DNA of 50,289 nt from Clostridia bacterium (GTDB lineage: Bacteria > Bacillota > Clostridia > Oscillospirales > RGIG8002), in the NCBI GenBank assembly GCA_017438525.1, contig JAFRVI010000052.1, forward strand, positions 1 through 50,289, read 5' to 3'. Numbering within the stretch: position 1 is the first letter of the stretch; each line of letters starts with the position of its first letter. A program made the translations under genes and the position numbers. The notes below the pieces were generated by a model. It was not told the DNA's origin. It worked only from the letters and a program-made list of their open reading frames with translations, and searched no databases. This document shows, piece by piece, positions 44,187 to 50,289 of the stretch.

Positions 44187-46448
44187 TCACCCCAGGCTGC
44201 TCGGGTCGGCGAGCTTGGCGGCGACGCGGAGTATAGCCAGCGCGTCGTCGACCTCGACCTTGCCGTTGCCGTCGATGTCGCCTATCGCGATCGCTTCGGG
44301 CGTTTCCGCAGCCAGCTTCGCGGCGATGCGGAGCGCGGCGAGCGCGTCGTCTACCTCGATCTTGCCGTTACCGTTGAAGTCGCCCTTCTGTGCCGCGGAG
44401 CCGCCCATCGGCAGAAGGATCGGGTTTTCCATCTCAAAGACGTAAAGCACGACGTACTTGTCGCCGCCGATATTGGCGTTGCGGTAGAGATCGTAGCTGT
44501 ATCTGCCGTAACCCGGGAGGTTCAGAAAGCCGGTGGCGTAATCGTCGGAGTTGTAGTTGCCGGGGAAGGTCGCCTCAAAGGAGGCGCCGTCCTCGAGGGA
44601 AAAGCGGATCACGGCGTTGCTGCCGTTGGCGTCGGGGCCTCTTACGACGTCGTAGCTCATCACGAAGAGATCCTTCGAGAGGACGTAGACGTTCGCGTAG
44701 TATCCGGCCATGTTCAGCGTCAGCGCGTTGTAGCCGTAGTTGCTGATATACGCGCTGCCGAAGACCTCGACGCCTCTGAAGACGCCGTTGTTGGCGGAAT
44801 AGTCCCAGGTCTCGCGCGTGCCGTCCTTATACGTCACGTTGAGAACGAGCCCGGCGAGGTCTTCGGGAAGGACCACGGAGTTGAGACCGAATACGGTTTT
44901 GTCGGGATCCTTCGCGACGGTGACGCGCTTGACGTCGTTCTCGTGGAAGGTGACGGTCACTTCGGCGCTGTAGCCGCCGTACCAGAGCGTAGCGACGTTT
45001 TCGCCGACGACGGGGGCGCTTTCGAGCGCATAGTCGACGTAGAAGCCGTCTATATATCTGTTTTCGTCGGTGAAGTTGATGATCTTATAGGTGTTGTCGG
45101 TATAATTGACGCGGAGCCGAGCGCCTTTGATCGAGAGACCGACCTCGCCGATATAATAGTTGAGGCGGTCGGGCTGCCTGAGCAGCTCGACGCTCTTGAT
45201 CGTGGATTCGACGCCGGTGACGTCGAAAGTGCATGTCAGGCCGCAGAAATCGATCATGATCGTGTTCGCGCCGACTTTGAGCTGCCACTCCGTGAAAGAA
45301 TAATAGTAATAACGCCCGAGTATCTGATTGTCGTAGCTGTCGTCGAAGGTGTGATCGTAGTATGCGCCGTTCTTGTAGTGCACGCGCAGCACGCCGCCCG
45401 CGAGTTCGGGGTTGGGGAAGAAGCCGTTGGGCGTCGTGTCATAGACCGTCTTATCGGGGAGTTTGACCATCTCGATGGATTCATAGGGGTTCTCGATGCC
45501 GGTGACGGTCAGCTCGGCGGAAACGCCGTTAGCGAATCTCACCGATACCTCGTTTTCGCCGAGGGCGTATTCGTCCGGCATGGCGAACTGCTGGAAGAGC
45601 GGGTGCATCGGGGAGTCGCCGCGGAAGTTTACCGTTTCGACCGGCGAGCCGTTTTTATAGAGCTGGACGAGCATACCGTCGGGGTAGAAGGAATGGTCGT
45701 CGACGCCCACGATATATTCCGAGCGGTAGGGCATGCGCGTGACGCGCGCCTCGTCGAAGTAGTAGTCGCGAACGCTGATGTCGTAGTAGAATTCGTAGCC
45801 GTAGCAGCTGAGTCTGACCTGATTGGCGTAGCCGGGCTGGAGCTCGTTTACGAATTCGCGGCTGCAGTTGACGCCGTCGGGGGAGCCGACCTCGGTGTAG
45901 CCGCCGGACGCGGGGATCCAGGTCGCCTTGTCGCCGTTCTTGTAGCTGATCTCGAATACGGCGCCCGTGATGTCGGGGGACCAGTCGGTGGGCAGGTAGG
46001 TCGTCTTCGTCGGATACTGCTTGAGGGTGACGCTTTCAACGTCGGAATAGGTAGCGGTGACGGTCACGCTGCCGGTTTCGCTGCCCCATTCGCCGATATA
46101 GAGGTAGACGTCGGTCCTGTATCCGACGGGGCAGTAGCACTTGAAGTCCTGAGTGTTGTCGCCGTCGTCGTTATACGCTATCTCGTTGCCTTCGCCGTCA
46201 TAGACTCTGACAAAAAGATCGAGGTCGCTCGACGACTCGAAGACGTAGATGCCTTCTGCGCCGGAATAGAAGTCGATATAGACTCCTTCGCCGGTGAAGT
46301 TGAAGGTGAAGCTGCCCTCCGGGCGCAGCGGCTCGCTGTTGATGCAGCCCTCCGGCGGGAAGTCGTTTCCGCCGCCGGCGAAGACCGCGAGCGGCGCGGC
46401 TCCGATGAGCATTGCGAAAGTGATAATGATCGAAATAAGACGTTTCAT
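44187..46448 (-). CDS. Secreted dockerin protein with PPC-like domain and Ig-like repeats
   Basis: The 753-residue protein has a signal peptide (MKRLISIIITFAMLIGAAPL, then AVFAG), a PPC-like beta domain (about 45-140; IYVFESSSDLDLFVRVYDG), and about five group 3-type Ig-like repeats (from about 145 to 600; markers VTLKQYPTKTTYLPTD, IEMVKLPDKTVYD, VELLRQPDRLNYY, VTVAKDPDKTVFG). It ends in a dockerin (DFNGNGKIEVDDALAALRIA and DIDGNGKVEVDDALAILRVA) almost the same as in the downstream gene, so the two are related by copying of this end. No catalytic domain is seen, so it is probably an adhesin or scaffold part. The start at 46448 is behind GGAGGAC. Confidence 0.82.
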   Translation of the reverse strand: MKRLISIIITFAMLIGAAPLAVFAGGGNDFPPEGCINSEPLRPEGSFTFNFTGEGVYIDFYSGAEGIYVFESSSDLDLFVRVYDGEGNEIAYNDDGDNTQDFKCYCPVGYRTDVYLYIGEWGSETGSVTVTATYSDVESVTLKQYPTKTTYLPTDWSPDITGAVFEISYKNGDKATWIPASGGYTEVGSPDGVNCSREFVNELQPGYANQVRLSCYGYEFYYDISVRDYYFDEARVTRMPYRSEYIVGVDDHSFYPDGMLVQLYKNGSPVETVNFRGDSPMHPLFQQFAMPDEYALGENEVSVRFANGVSAELTVTGIENPYESIEMVKLPDKTVYDTTPNGFFPNPELAGGVLRVHYKNGAYYDHTFDDSYDNQILGRYYYYSFTEWQLKVGANTIMIDFCGLTCTFDVTGVESTIKSVELLRQPDRLNYYIGEVGLSIKGARLRVNYTDNTYKIINFTDENRYIDGFYVDYALESAPVVGENVATLWYGGYSAEVTVTFHENDVKRVTVAKDPDKTVFGLNSVVLPEDLAGLVLNVTYKDGTRETWDYSANNGVFRGVEVFGSAYISNYGYNALTLNMAGYYANVYVLSKDLFVMSYDVVRGPDANGSNAVIRFSLEDGASFEATFPGNYNSDDYATGFLNLPGYGRYSYDLYRNANIGGDKYVVLYVFEMENPILLPMGGSAAQKGDFNGNGKIEVDDALAALRIAAKLAAETPEAIAIGDIDGNGKVEVDDALAILRVAAKLADPSSLG

Positions 46449-46484
46449 AAAAAGTCCTCCTGTGTGTTAGTATATACCATATGA

Positions 46485-46490
46485 ATTATA
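46485..46490 (-). promoter_or_regulatory. Extended -10 promoter of the dockerin genes
   Basis: On the minus strand TGATATAAT gives a TATAAT box with a TGn extension, about 36 bases before the start codon of the first dockerin gene. No good -35 box is at the right distance, which fits an extended -10 promoter. Confidence 0.5.
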
Positions 46491-46596
46491 TCACAAATTT
46501 TCGCAAATGTATAGTCAATTATTTTAATATGGAAGAAAACGTGCGATCGCGGGTATCGGCGGCGTGGCGGAACGCGGCGCGTTTTGGAAAAATATA

Positions 46597-46625
46597 TTGA
46601 CAAATTGACGCGCGGATAATATAAT
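46597..46625 (+). promoter_or_regulatory. Promoter of tRNA-Thr
   Basis: TTGACA (46597-46602), 17 bases, TATAAT (46620-46625): a perfect sigma-A promoter that begins about ten bases before the tRNA. Confidence 0.92.
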
Positions 46626-46635
46626 AACGCTTGTC

Positions 46636-46711
46636 GCCGGTGTAGCTCAGTCGGTAGAGCAGCTGATTTGTAATCAGCAGGTCGGGGGTTCAAGTCCGTC
46701 CACCGGCTCCA
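46636..46711 (+). tRNA. tRNA-Thr (anticodon TGT)
   Basis: The 76-base gene has a 7-bp acceptor stem (GCCGGTG with CACCGGC), a D-arm (AGCTCAGTCGGTAGAGC), an anticodon arm GCTGA-TTTGTAA-TCAGC with anticodon TGT, a T-loop TTCAAGT and an encoded CCA end. The T-stem reads GGGGG against CCGTC, which leaves a G-G mismatch in the middle and a G-T pair; this is weak for a tRNA. The promoter is directly upstream. The 3' end is repeated downstream (see the repeat entry). Confidence 0.93.
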
Positions 46712-46878
46712 AATATCAGAGGGCGGGTCATAGACCCGCCCTCTGATATTTATTATAAGTTGTGAACGGACTTGAAACGAACTCCGGTTCGCCGCCGCTG
46801 ACGGCGGCGGGCGAATCGGCAGCAACGCTCCGGGGGAGCGTTGCGCAAGGGAGAAGAAAGTCCGTCCACCGGCTCCAA
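46692..46878. repeat. Direct repeat of the tRNA-Thr 3' end bounding a 145-bp insert (attachment-site-like)
   Basis: The last 20 bases of the tRNA gene plus the A after them (46692-46712; AAGTCCGTCC then ACCGGCTCCAA) recur exactly at 46858-46878, 166 bases apart. Between the copies is a 19-bp perfect hairpin (46711-46751), an inverted piece of the T-arm (GAACGGACTTGAAAC, 46764-46778) and GC-rich palindromes (GCCGCCGC...GCGGCGG, CGCTCC-GGG-GGAGCG). A second terminator hairpin sits right after the second copy, as would be expected if the insert separated the tRNA from its old terminator. This is the layout left by integration at a tRNA 3' end. Confidence 0.65.
46711..46751. terminator. Perfect 19-bp hairpin after tRNA-Thr
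   Basis: The bases 46711-46729 pair completely with 46733-46751 over an ATA loop. It starts at the CCA end of the tRNA. The 3' side has TATTTATTATAAG rather than a pure T-run, so it may work as a processing site or as a terminator. Confidence 0.6.
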
Positions 46879-46879
46879 C

Positions 46880-46920
46880 AAAAAACGCACTTTTGTCTAC
46901 CAAGACAAAGTGCGTTTTTT
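46880..46920 (+). terminator. Intrinsic terminator after the repeated tRNA end
   Basis: AAAAAACGCACTTTTGTC pairs with GACAAAGTGCGTTTTTT (one bulged T) over a TACCAA loop. It begins two bases after the second copy of the tRNA 3' end, and is probably the original tRNA terminator. Confidence 0.8.
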
Positions 46921-47115
46921 GAATGAAGTCGCCCACAAGTGGGCTAATGAAGGAATGAAGACGCCAGCAGTTGCGAAGCAACTGCCGCTAATGAAGAAAT
47001 GAAAATGGGAGAACGGGAGAAACAAGGGGCGGCTTCGCTTCATCAGGGCGAAGCCCGTCTTCATGGCGGCAACGCCGACGCTTCATTAACGAGCAAAGCG
47101 AGTGACTTCATTCTT
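46921..47115. repeat. Palindrome array with AATGAAG / CTTCATT spacers
   Basis: Short hairpins (GCCCAC-AA-GTGGGC at 46931-46944, GCAGTTGC-GAA-GCAACTGC at 46967-46985, GGGC-GAA-GCCC at 47046-47056, GGCGGCAACGCC at 47065-47076) are separated by AATGAAG on the left half and by its complement CTTCATT on the right half. The whole stretch is thus an imperfect large inverted repeat of small inverted repeats. With 46712-46880 this accounts for the 517-base gap before the next gene; no ORF of interest is in it. Confidence 0.6.
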
Positions 47116-47166
47116 TCCACCAACTGTCAGCAGTCGGAAGCCGAGGGCTTTTTTAAGTGAAATCGG

Positions 47167-47195
47167 TTGAAAAGTTCACGAAATTGTGCTATAAT
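47167..47195 (+). promoter_or_regulatory. Promoter of the HIT family gene
   Basis: TTGAAA (47167-47172), 17 bases, TATAAT (47190-47195). An in-frame ATG at 47194 lies inside this -10 box and cannot be the translation start, which supports the GTG start at 47230. Confidence 0.75.
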
Positions 47196-47229
47196 GAACG
47201 CGATAAATCAGAATTTGCGGAGGCATATT

Positions 47230-47691
47230 GTGTGTGTAATATGCGATAGAATCAACTGGATAAAGGAAGGCAGAAATCCATATTTTGTGCGTGAACTTGA
47301 AACCGGGTATGTCGTAATCGGTGATCACCAGCATTTTTACGGTTATACACTGTTTCTATGCAAAGAGCATAAAACGGAACTGCATTATCTTGATCGTGAT
47401 TTCAAAATCAAATTTCTTGAAGAAATGTCCATCGTTCAGGAGGCAGTGTCAAAAGCATTCGGTGCCGACAAAATGAATTGTGAACTGCTTGGCAACGGAG
47501 ATGCACATGTTCATTGGCATATTTTTCCTCGACGAAAAGATGATATTCTGCAATACAGACCGGATGGTTTGCCAGGTCCAGTGTGGTGGACACCGATTGA
47601 GGTAATGAACGATCCTTTGAATATGCCGTCGTCAGAAAAGCTCGAAGAAATGAAACTAGCTCTCAGAAAAGAAATTGATAAGCTGTGTTGA
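47230..47691 (+). CDS. HIT family nucleotide hydrolase/transferase-like protein
   Basis: The 153-residue protein has the histidine triad HVHWHIFPR near residue 98 and starts MCVICDRINWIKEG, the usual opening of HIT enzymes, which hydrolyse or transfer nucleoside phosphates. The GTG at 47230 has GGAGG six bases before it; ATG at 47194 is inside the promoter. Base use is clearly AT-rich (AAA, AAT, TAT, GAA codons preferred) against the GC-rich neighbours, and the gene sits between a tRNA integration scar and repeated sequences, so it was probably acquired by transfer. Substrate unknown. Confidence 0.85.
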   Translation: MCVICDRINWIKEGRNPYFVRELETGYVVIGDHQHFYGYTLFLCKEHKTELHYLDRDFKIKFLEEMSIVQEAVSKAFGADKMNCELLGNGDAHVHWHIFPRRKDDILQYRPDGLPGPVWWTPIEVMNDPLNMPSSEKLEEMKLALRKEIDKLC

Positions 47692-47765
47692 TTTCGACGC
47701 GGATTTATGAAAAAACACAAATACATATTAAGACAAATCCCGGTTTGTCGAGCAGGCAGGCTCGC

Positions 47766-47811
47766 GTACCTTTTGGTCAGTTTTAGCTTGAAAATGTACC
47801 TTTTGGTCAGT
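47766..47811. repeat. Two direct copies of a 16-mer (possible transposon end remnant)
   Basis: GTACCTTTTGGTCAGT occurs at 47766-47781 and again at 47796-47811, with 14 bases (TTTAGCTTGAAAAT) between. Repeats of this size and spacing recall the multiple terminal repeats of IS21-type elements, but no transposase is in the window, so that is only a guess. Confidence 0.45.
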
Positions 47812-47822
47812 CTTTGACATTC

Positions 47823-47853
47823 AAAAGAGCGATGCGAAAGCATCGCTCTTTTA
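47823..47853. terminator. Bidirectional intrinsic terminator
   Basis: AAAAGAGCGATGC and GCATCGCTCTTTT form a perfect 13-bp stem over a GAAA tetraloop. It separates the HIT gene and repeats from the thpR promoter. Confidence 0.9.
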
Positions 47854-47856
47854 TAA

Positions 47857-47885
47857 TTGAAATCCGCGCCGTCGGGTGATATAAT
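47857..47885 (+). promoter_or_regulatory. Promoter of thpR
   Basis: TTGAAA (47857-47862), 17 bases, TATAAT (47880-47885), 33 bases before the gene. Confidence 0.75.
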
Positions 47886-47917
47886 GATAGAAACCGTTAT
47901 TATATAAGGAGCCGCCT

Positions 47918-48421
47918 ATGAGGTTATTCGTTGCCATAGAGTTCCCGCCGGAGATAAAGGACGCCCTTTCCGCCGCAATCGTTTCGCTGAAACAGCAGGG
48001 CGTGTCCGCGAACTTCACCCGCCGCGAAAATATGCACCTGACGCTCGCTTTCATCGGCGAGACACACCGCCTTGCCGAGGCGAAGGCGGCGCTCGATACC
48101 GTGAAAGCGCGCCCCTTCCGCGTCGCGCTCGGCGGCTCCGGCGCCTTCGGCGACCTGCTCTGGGCGGGACTCCGCCGCGAGCCCGACCTCGACTTCCTCG
48201 CCGCGAAGGTGCGCGAAGCGCTCAACGCCGCCGCCTTCGCGCTCGACCCGAAGCCCTTCCGCCCGCACGTCACCCTCGCGCGCCGCGCCGTCTGCGAGGG
48301 GAAACCGCGGCTCGAGCTGCCCGCCGTTTCCGCGCCGGTCACGGAGTTCGTCCTCATGCGCTCCGACCGCGTCGACGGCCGCCTCGTTTACACCCCCGTC
48401 TTCTGCAAAGCCCTCGGCTGA
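47918..48421 (+). CDS. thpR: RNA 2',3'-cyclic phosphodiesterase (ThpR / LigT-like)
   Basis: The 167 residues belong to the 2H phosphoesterases. The two catalytic HxT motifs are HLTLAFIGETHR near residue 44 and HVTLARRAV near 125, placed as in ThpR. The enzyme opens 2',3'-cyclic phosphate ends of RNA; the natural substrate in bacteria is not settled. The ATG at 47918 is behind AAGGAG. It is a single gene, divergent in promoter from its AT-rich left neighbour. Confidence 0.9.
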   Translation: MRLFVAIEFPPEIKDALSAAIVSLKQQGVSANFTRRENMHLTLAFIGETHRLAEAKAALDTVKARPFRVALGGSGAFGDLLWAGLRREPDLDFLAAKVREALNAAAFALDPKPFRPHVTLARRAVCEGKPRLELPAVSAPVTEFVLMRSDRVDGRLVYTPVFCKALG

Positions 48422-48461
48422 CCGCTCCCGAAAAATTTTCAAAAAATTTTCTCCGCACCCC

Positions 48462-48489
48462 TTGACAAATCCGAAAGGGGTGCTATAAT
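48462..48489 (+). promoter_or_regulatory. Promoter of the ctsR operon
   Basis: TTGACA (48462-48467) and TATAAT (48484-48489) are 16 bases apart. AT-rich tracts (AAAATTTTC twice at 48432-48451) lie just upstream and may act as an UP element. The CtsR box is immediately downstream. Confidence 0.85.
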
Positions 48490-48500
48490 ATGTCTCGGAA

Positions 48501-48523
48501 GGTCAAAGAAAGTCAAAGTCAAA
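48501..48523 (+). promoter_or_regulatory. CtsR operator box
   Basis: GGTCAAA (48501-48507), three bases, then AGTCAAA (48511-48517) match the tandem heptad that CtsR binds in Firmicutes; a third partial repeat GTCAAA follows at 48518-48523. Its place just after the promoter means the operon represses itself at normal temperature. Confidence 0.88.
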
Positions 48524-48541
48524 TAACGGAGGCGAAACGAT

Positions 48542-48985
48542 ATGGCAATGACCGACAGGATATACGCGATGATACGTGAGCTTATCGAAAGCGAGGGCGC
48601 CGCGGAGATCGCCCGCAACGAGCTCGCGGGTAAGCTCGGGTGCGTTCCGAGCCAGATAAACTACGTTATCTCCTCGCGCTTCACGCCGGAGCAGGGCTAC
48701 ATCGTGGAGAGCCGGCGCGGAGGCGGCGGCTACATCCGCATCAGAATGGTGGACGGCAGCCGCGACGGCTACCGGATGCATATAGTCAACAGCATCGGCG
48801 CATATATAGATATGAACTCCGCCTTCGCGATACTGCGCAACCTCGTCGCCAACGGCTGCCTGACCGAGAAGGAGGGCAAGCTGATCCTCGCCGCGCTCCG
48901 CAGCAGGAGCGTAGCGTCGCTTCCGCCGGAGACCGCGGGCGCGATCCGCGCCGACCTTCTCAAAAATATGCTCATGAATATTTAG
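48542..48985 (+). CDS. ctsR: Class III heat-shock repressor CtsR
   Basis: CtsR represses clp genes and is released on heat or protein stress. The 147 residues have the N-terminal winged helix (NELAGKLGCVPSQINYVISS) and the wing RGGGGYIRI, which in Bacillus carries the arginine that contacts DNA and can be phosphorylated. The C-terminal dimer domain ends at residue 147. The ATG at 48542 is behind GGAGGCG, with the CtsR box just before. It is first of ctsR-mcsA-clpC. Confidence 0.96.
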   Translation: MAMTDRIYAMIRELIESEGAAEIARNELAGKLGCVPSQINYVISSRFTPEQGYIVESRRGGGGYIRIRMVDGSRDGYRMHIVNSIGAYIDMNSAFAILRNLVANGCLTEKEGKLILAALRSRSVASLPPETAGAIRADLLKNMLMNI

Positions 48986-49031
48986 CGCAAATCCTACATT
49001 ATATAAATATCACTTGAAAGAGGTGTTTGAT

Positions 49032-49532
49032 ATGTTGTGTGAAAACTGCAAGAAAAGAGAAGCGACCGTCTTCTACGAGGAAAACATAAACGGCAAGAAG
49101 AAGAGCTACAAGCTCTGTCCCGACTGCGCGGCGGAAAAGGGAGTCAGCATCCCCGACTTCGGCAGGGAGATGCTGAACTTCGGCAGCGGTCTGTTCGGCG
49201 GCGGCCTTTTCAACGGCCTGCTGAACGCCGCGATGCCGTCCTTCGCGCTCGAAAGCGGCAGGCGCGAGCCCCGCGGCGAAAAGCGCTGCCCCGTCTGCGG
49301 CTCCACGCTCGCGGATATAACCCGCAACGGCCGCCTCGGCTGCGGCGAATGCTACAGCGTCTTCGGCGGCATGCCGCTGCCGAAGCCGAAGCGCGAGCCC
49401 GGCGAGGAACCGCCGAAGAACGAAACGCCTTCGCGCGAGGAGCTCGAGGCGCAGCTGAAAAAGGCCGTCGCCGAGGAAAACTTCGAGGAGGCGGCGCGCA
49501 TCAGGGACGTGCTGCGCGGAAAGAACGCGTAA
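49032..49532 (+). CDS. mcsA: McsA-like protein (UvrB/UvrC motif, zinc-binding)
   Basis: The 166 residues have four Cys pairs (CENC, CPDC, CPVC and CGEC) for zinc, and a C-terminal UVR motif (LEAQLKKAVAEENFEEAARI). This is the McsA arrangement. In Bacillus McsA activates the arginine kinase McsB; no mcsB follows here, so its partner is uncertain. The ATG at 49032 follows AAAGAGGTG, 46 bases after ctsR and 37 bases before clpC. Confidence 0.9.
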   Translation: MLCENCKKREATVFYEENINGKKKSYKLCPDCAAEKGVSIPDFGREMLNFGSGLFGGGLFNGLLNAAMPSFALESGRREPRGEKRCPVCGSTLADITRNGRLGCGECYSVFGGMPLPKPKREPGEEPPKNETPSREELEAQLKKAVAEENFEEAARIRDVLRGKNA

Positions 49533-49569
49533 GCGCGATTTCCCGAACGCCGAAAAGGAGGAATGACTT

Positions 49570-50289
49570 ATGTATAACAGAAGATTTACCGAAGAAGCGT
49601 CAAAGGCGCTTGAACTGAGCGTGCAGGCCGCGAAGGAGCTCGGCCACGCTTATATAGGCAGCGAGCACCTGCTGCTCGGACTGCTCCGCGAGGGCGGCTC
49701 CGTCGCCGCGAAGGTGCTTGAGAACAACGGCGTCACCGAAGACGCCGTCCGCGAAAAGATAGAAGCCGCCATCGGCAGGGGCGATCCTGCGCAGGTGGTC
49801 AACGCGGAGCTGACTCCGCGCACCAAGCGCATCGTCGAGCTTTCGCTCGCGGAGGCGAACCGCATGGGCAAGCAGCTCATCGGCGCCGAGCACCTGCTCA
49901 TAGCGATAATCGAAGAGAACAACAACATCGGCTGCCGCATCATCAGCGAGCTTTGCGGAAACGTCAGCGCCGTTATGGAGGAGCTGCTTTCCGAATGCCG
50001 CGAGGCGTACGAGGAGGAGGCCGAGGAGGGCGAGCCCGAGGGAGGCGGCCGCAAGGCGAAGGGCGACGCGCTGAAAAAGTACAGCCGCGACCTGACCGCG
50101 CTCGCGGCGCAGGGCAAGATCGACCCCGTCATCGGCAGGGAGGAGGAGATCGAGCGTATCACGCAGATCCTCTCCCGCCGCACGAAGAACAACCCCTGCC
50201 TGATCGGCGAACCGGGCGTGGGCAAGACCGCGATCGCGGAAGGGCTTGCGCTGAAGATCGCCAACGGCGAAGTGCCGGAAATGCTCAAC
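49570..50289 (+). CDS. clpC: ATP-dependent Clp protease ATP-binding subunit ClpC (5' part)
   Basis: The 240 residues visible show the double N-terminal Clp repeat ([20 protein letters not shown] and [19 protein letters not shown]), the linker with a Glu-rich stretch, and the start of AAA-1 ([20 protein letters not shown], then Walker [14 protein letters not shown]). It is cut by the end of the window. ClpC with ClpP degrades unfolded proteins and is under the CtsR box upstream. The ATG at 49570 has AAAAGGAGG before it. Confidence 0.95.
   Translation, partial: MYNRRFTEEASKALELSVQAAKELGHAYIGSEHLLLGLLREGGSVAAKVLENNGVTEDAVREKIEAAIGRGDPAQVVNAELTPRTKRIVELSLAEANRMGKQLIGAEHLLIAIIEENNNIGCRIISELCGNVSAVMEELLSECREAYEEEAEEGEPEGGGRKAKGDALKKYSRDLTALAAQGKIDPVIGREEEIERITQILSRRTKNNPCLIGEPGVGKTAIAEGLALKIANGEVPEMLN

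Noticed and set aside
44172..46484. Open frame of 770 residues on the plus strand opposite the second dockerin gene
   Set aside because: It mirrors a gene with a clear signal peptide and dockerin; the frame is rich in Val, Ala, Asp and Arg with no domain.
47194..47229. ATG start of the HIT protein at 47194
   Set aside because: The ATG lies in the TATAAT box, so it cannot be in the transcript; the GTG at 47230 has GGAGG and gives the normal HIT N-terminus.

Overview
The window looks like a chromosomal segment of a GC-rich, low-redundancy Firmicute of the class Clostridia, most like the Oscillospirales/Ruminococcaceae. The evidence is a ctsR-mcsA-clpC heat-shock operon with a CtsR box, an ECF vitamin-transporter module placed next to truA, Gram-positive promoters (TTGACA-17-TATAAT), purine-rich ribosome binding sites, a SipW-type signal peptide, dockerin-bearing secreted proteins and no outer-membrane genes. 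A metagenome-assembled gut or rumen bacterium would fit, but this is inference. About 40 genes are supported, one tRNA (Thr-TGT) and many promoters and terminators. No CRISPR array, rRNA or complete insertion sequence was seen.

Layout. 1-3027 (minus strand): a von Willebrand A protein, a macro-domain protein and a histidine phosphatase, separated by a block of small palindromes. 3200-17979 (plus): one long operon for envelope/glycan transport, with its own promoter and terminator. It holds a giant substrate-binding lipoprotein with extra carbohydrate-binding-like domains, a MalF/MalG-type permease pair, a beta-propeller/TPR/YIP1 membrane protein, a DUF5696-type protein, a second permease pair and a membrane-anchored lectin-like/GH16-like/WD40 fusion. 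No ATPase is encoded, so both pairs presumably share one made elsewhere. This operon is the best candidate for a poorly described system.

17983-25000: a CorC/HlyC-type transporter, a CofE-like protein, a SipW-type secreted beta-helix protein behind two tandem terminator hairpins, a GT2 glycosyltransferase (minus) and an unrecognised secreted membrane protein. 24997-36312: housekeeping genes in tight tandem (ruvC, ruvA, ruvB, an rRNA methyltransferase, ecfA1, ecfA2, ecfT, truA, a DUF5711-like protein, a CvpA-like protein, a CDP-alcohol phosphatidyltransferase and a ClpE-like ATPase). 36364-41529: a GH94-type phosphorylase, a left-handed beta-helix sugar-nucleotidyltransferase-like protein, glmM and nagB, which together suggest uptake and routing of beta-linked (amino)sugars.

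41613-47115 is accessory in character. It has palindrome arrays, a small inverted-repeat element, a DUF6935-like gene, two secreted dockerin proteins (minus), and tRNA-Thr whose 3' end is duplicated 166 bp downstream like an attachment-site scar, followed by an AT-rich HIT gene. 47857-50289 holds thpR and then ctsR, mcsA and the start of clpC, with no mcsB between them; clpC runs off the window end.

Function of the whole: sugar acquisition (transport operon, GH94 phosphorylase, amino-sugar enzymes) and a decorated cell surface (dockerin, SipW-type and GH16-like proteins) are set between ordinary DNA repair, translation and proteostasis genes.
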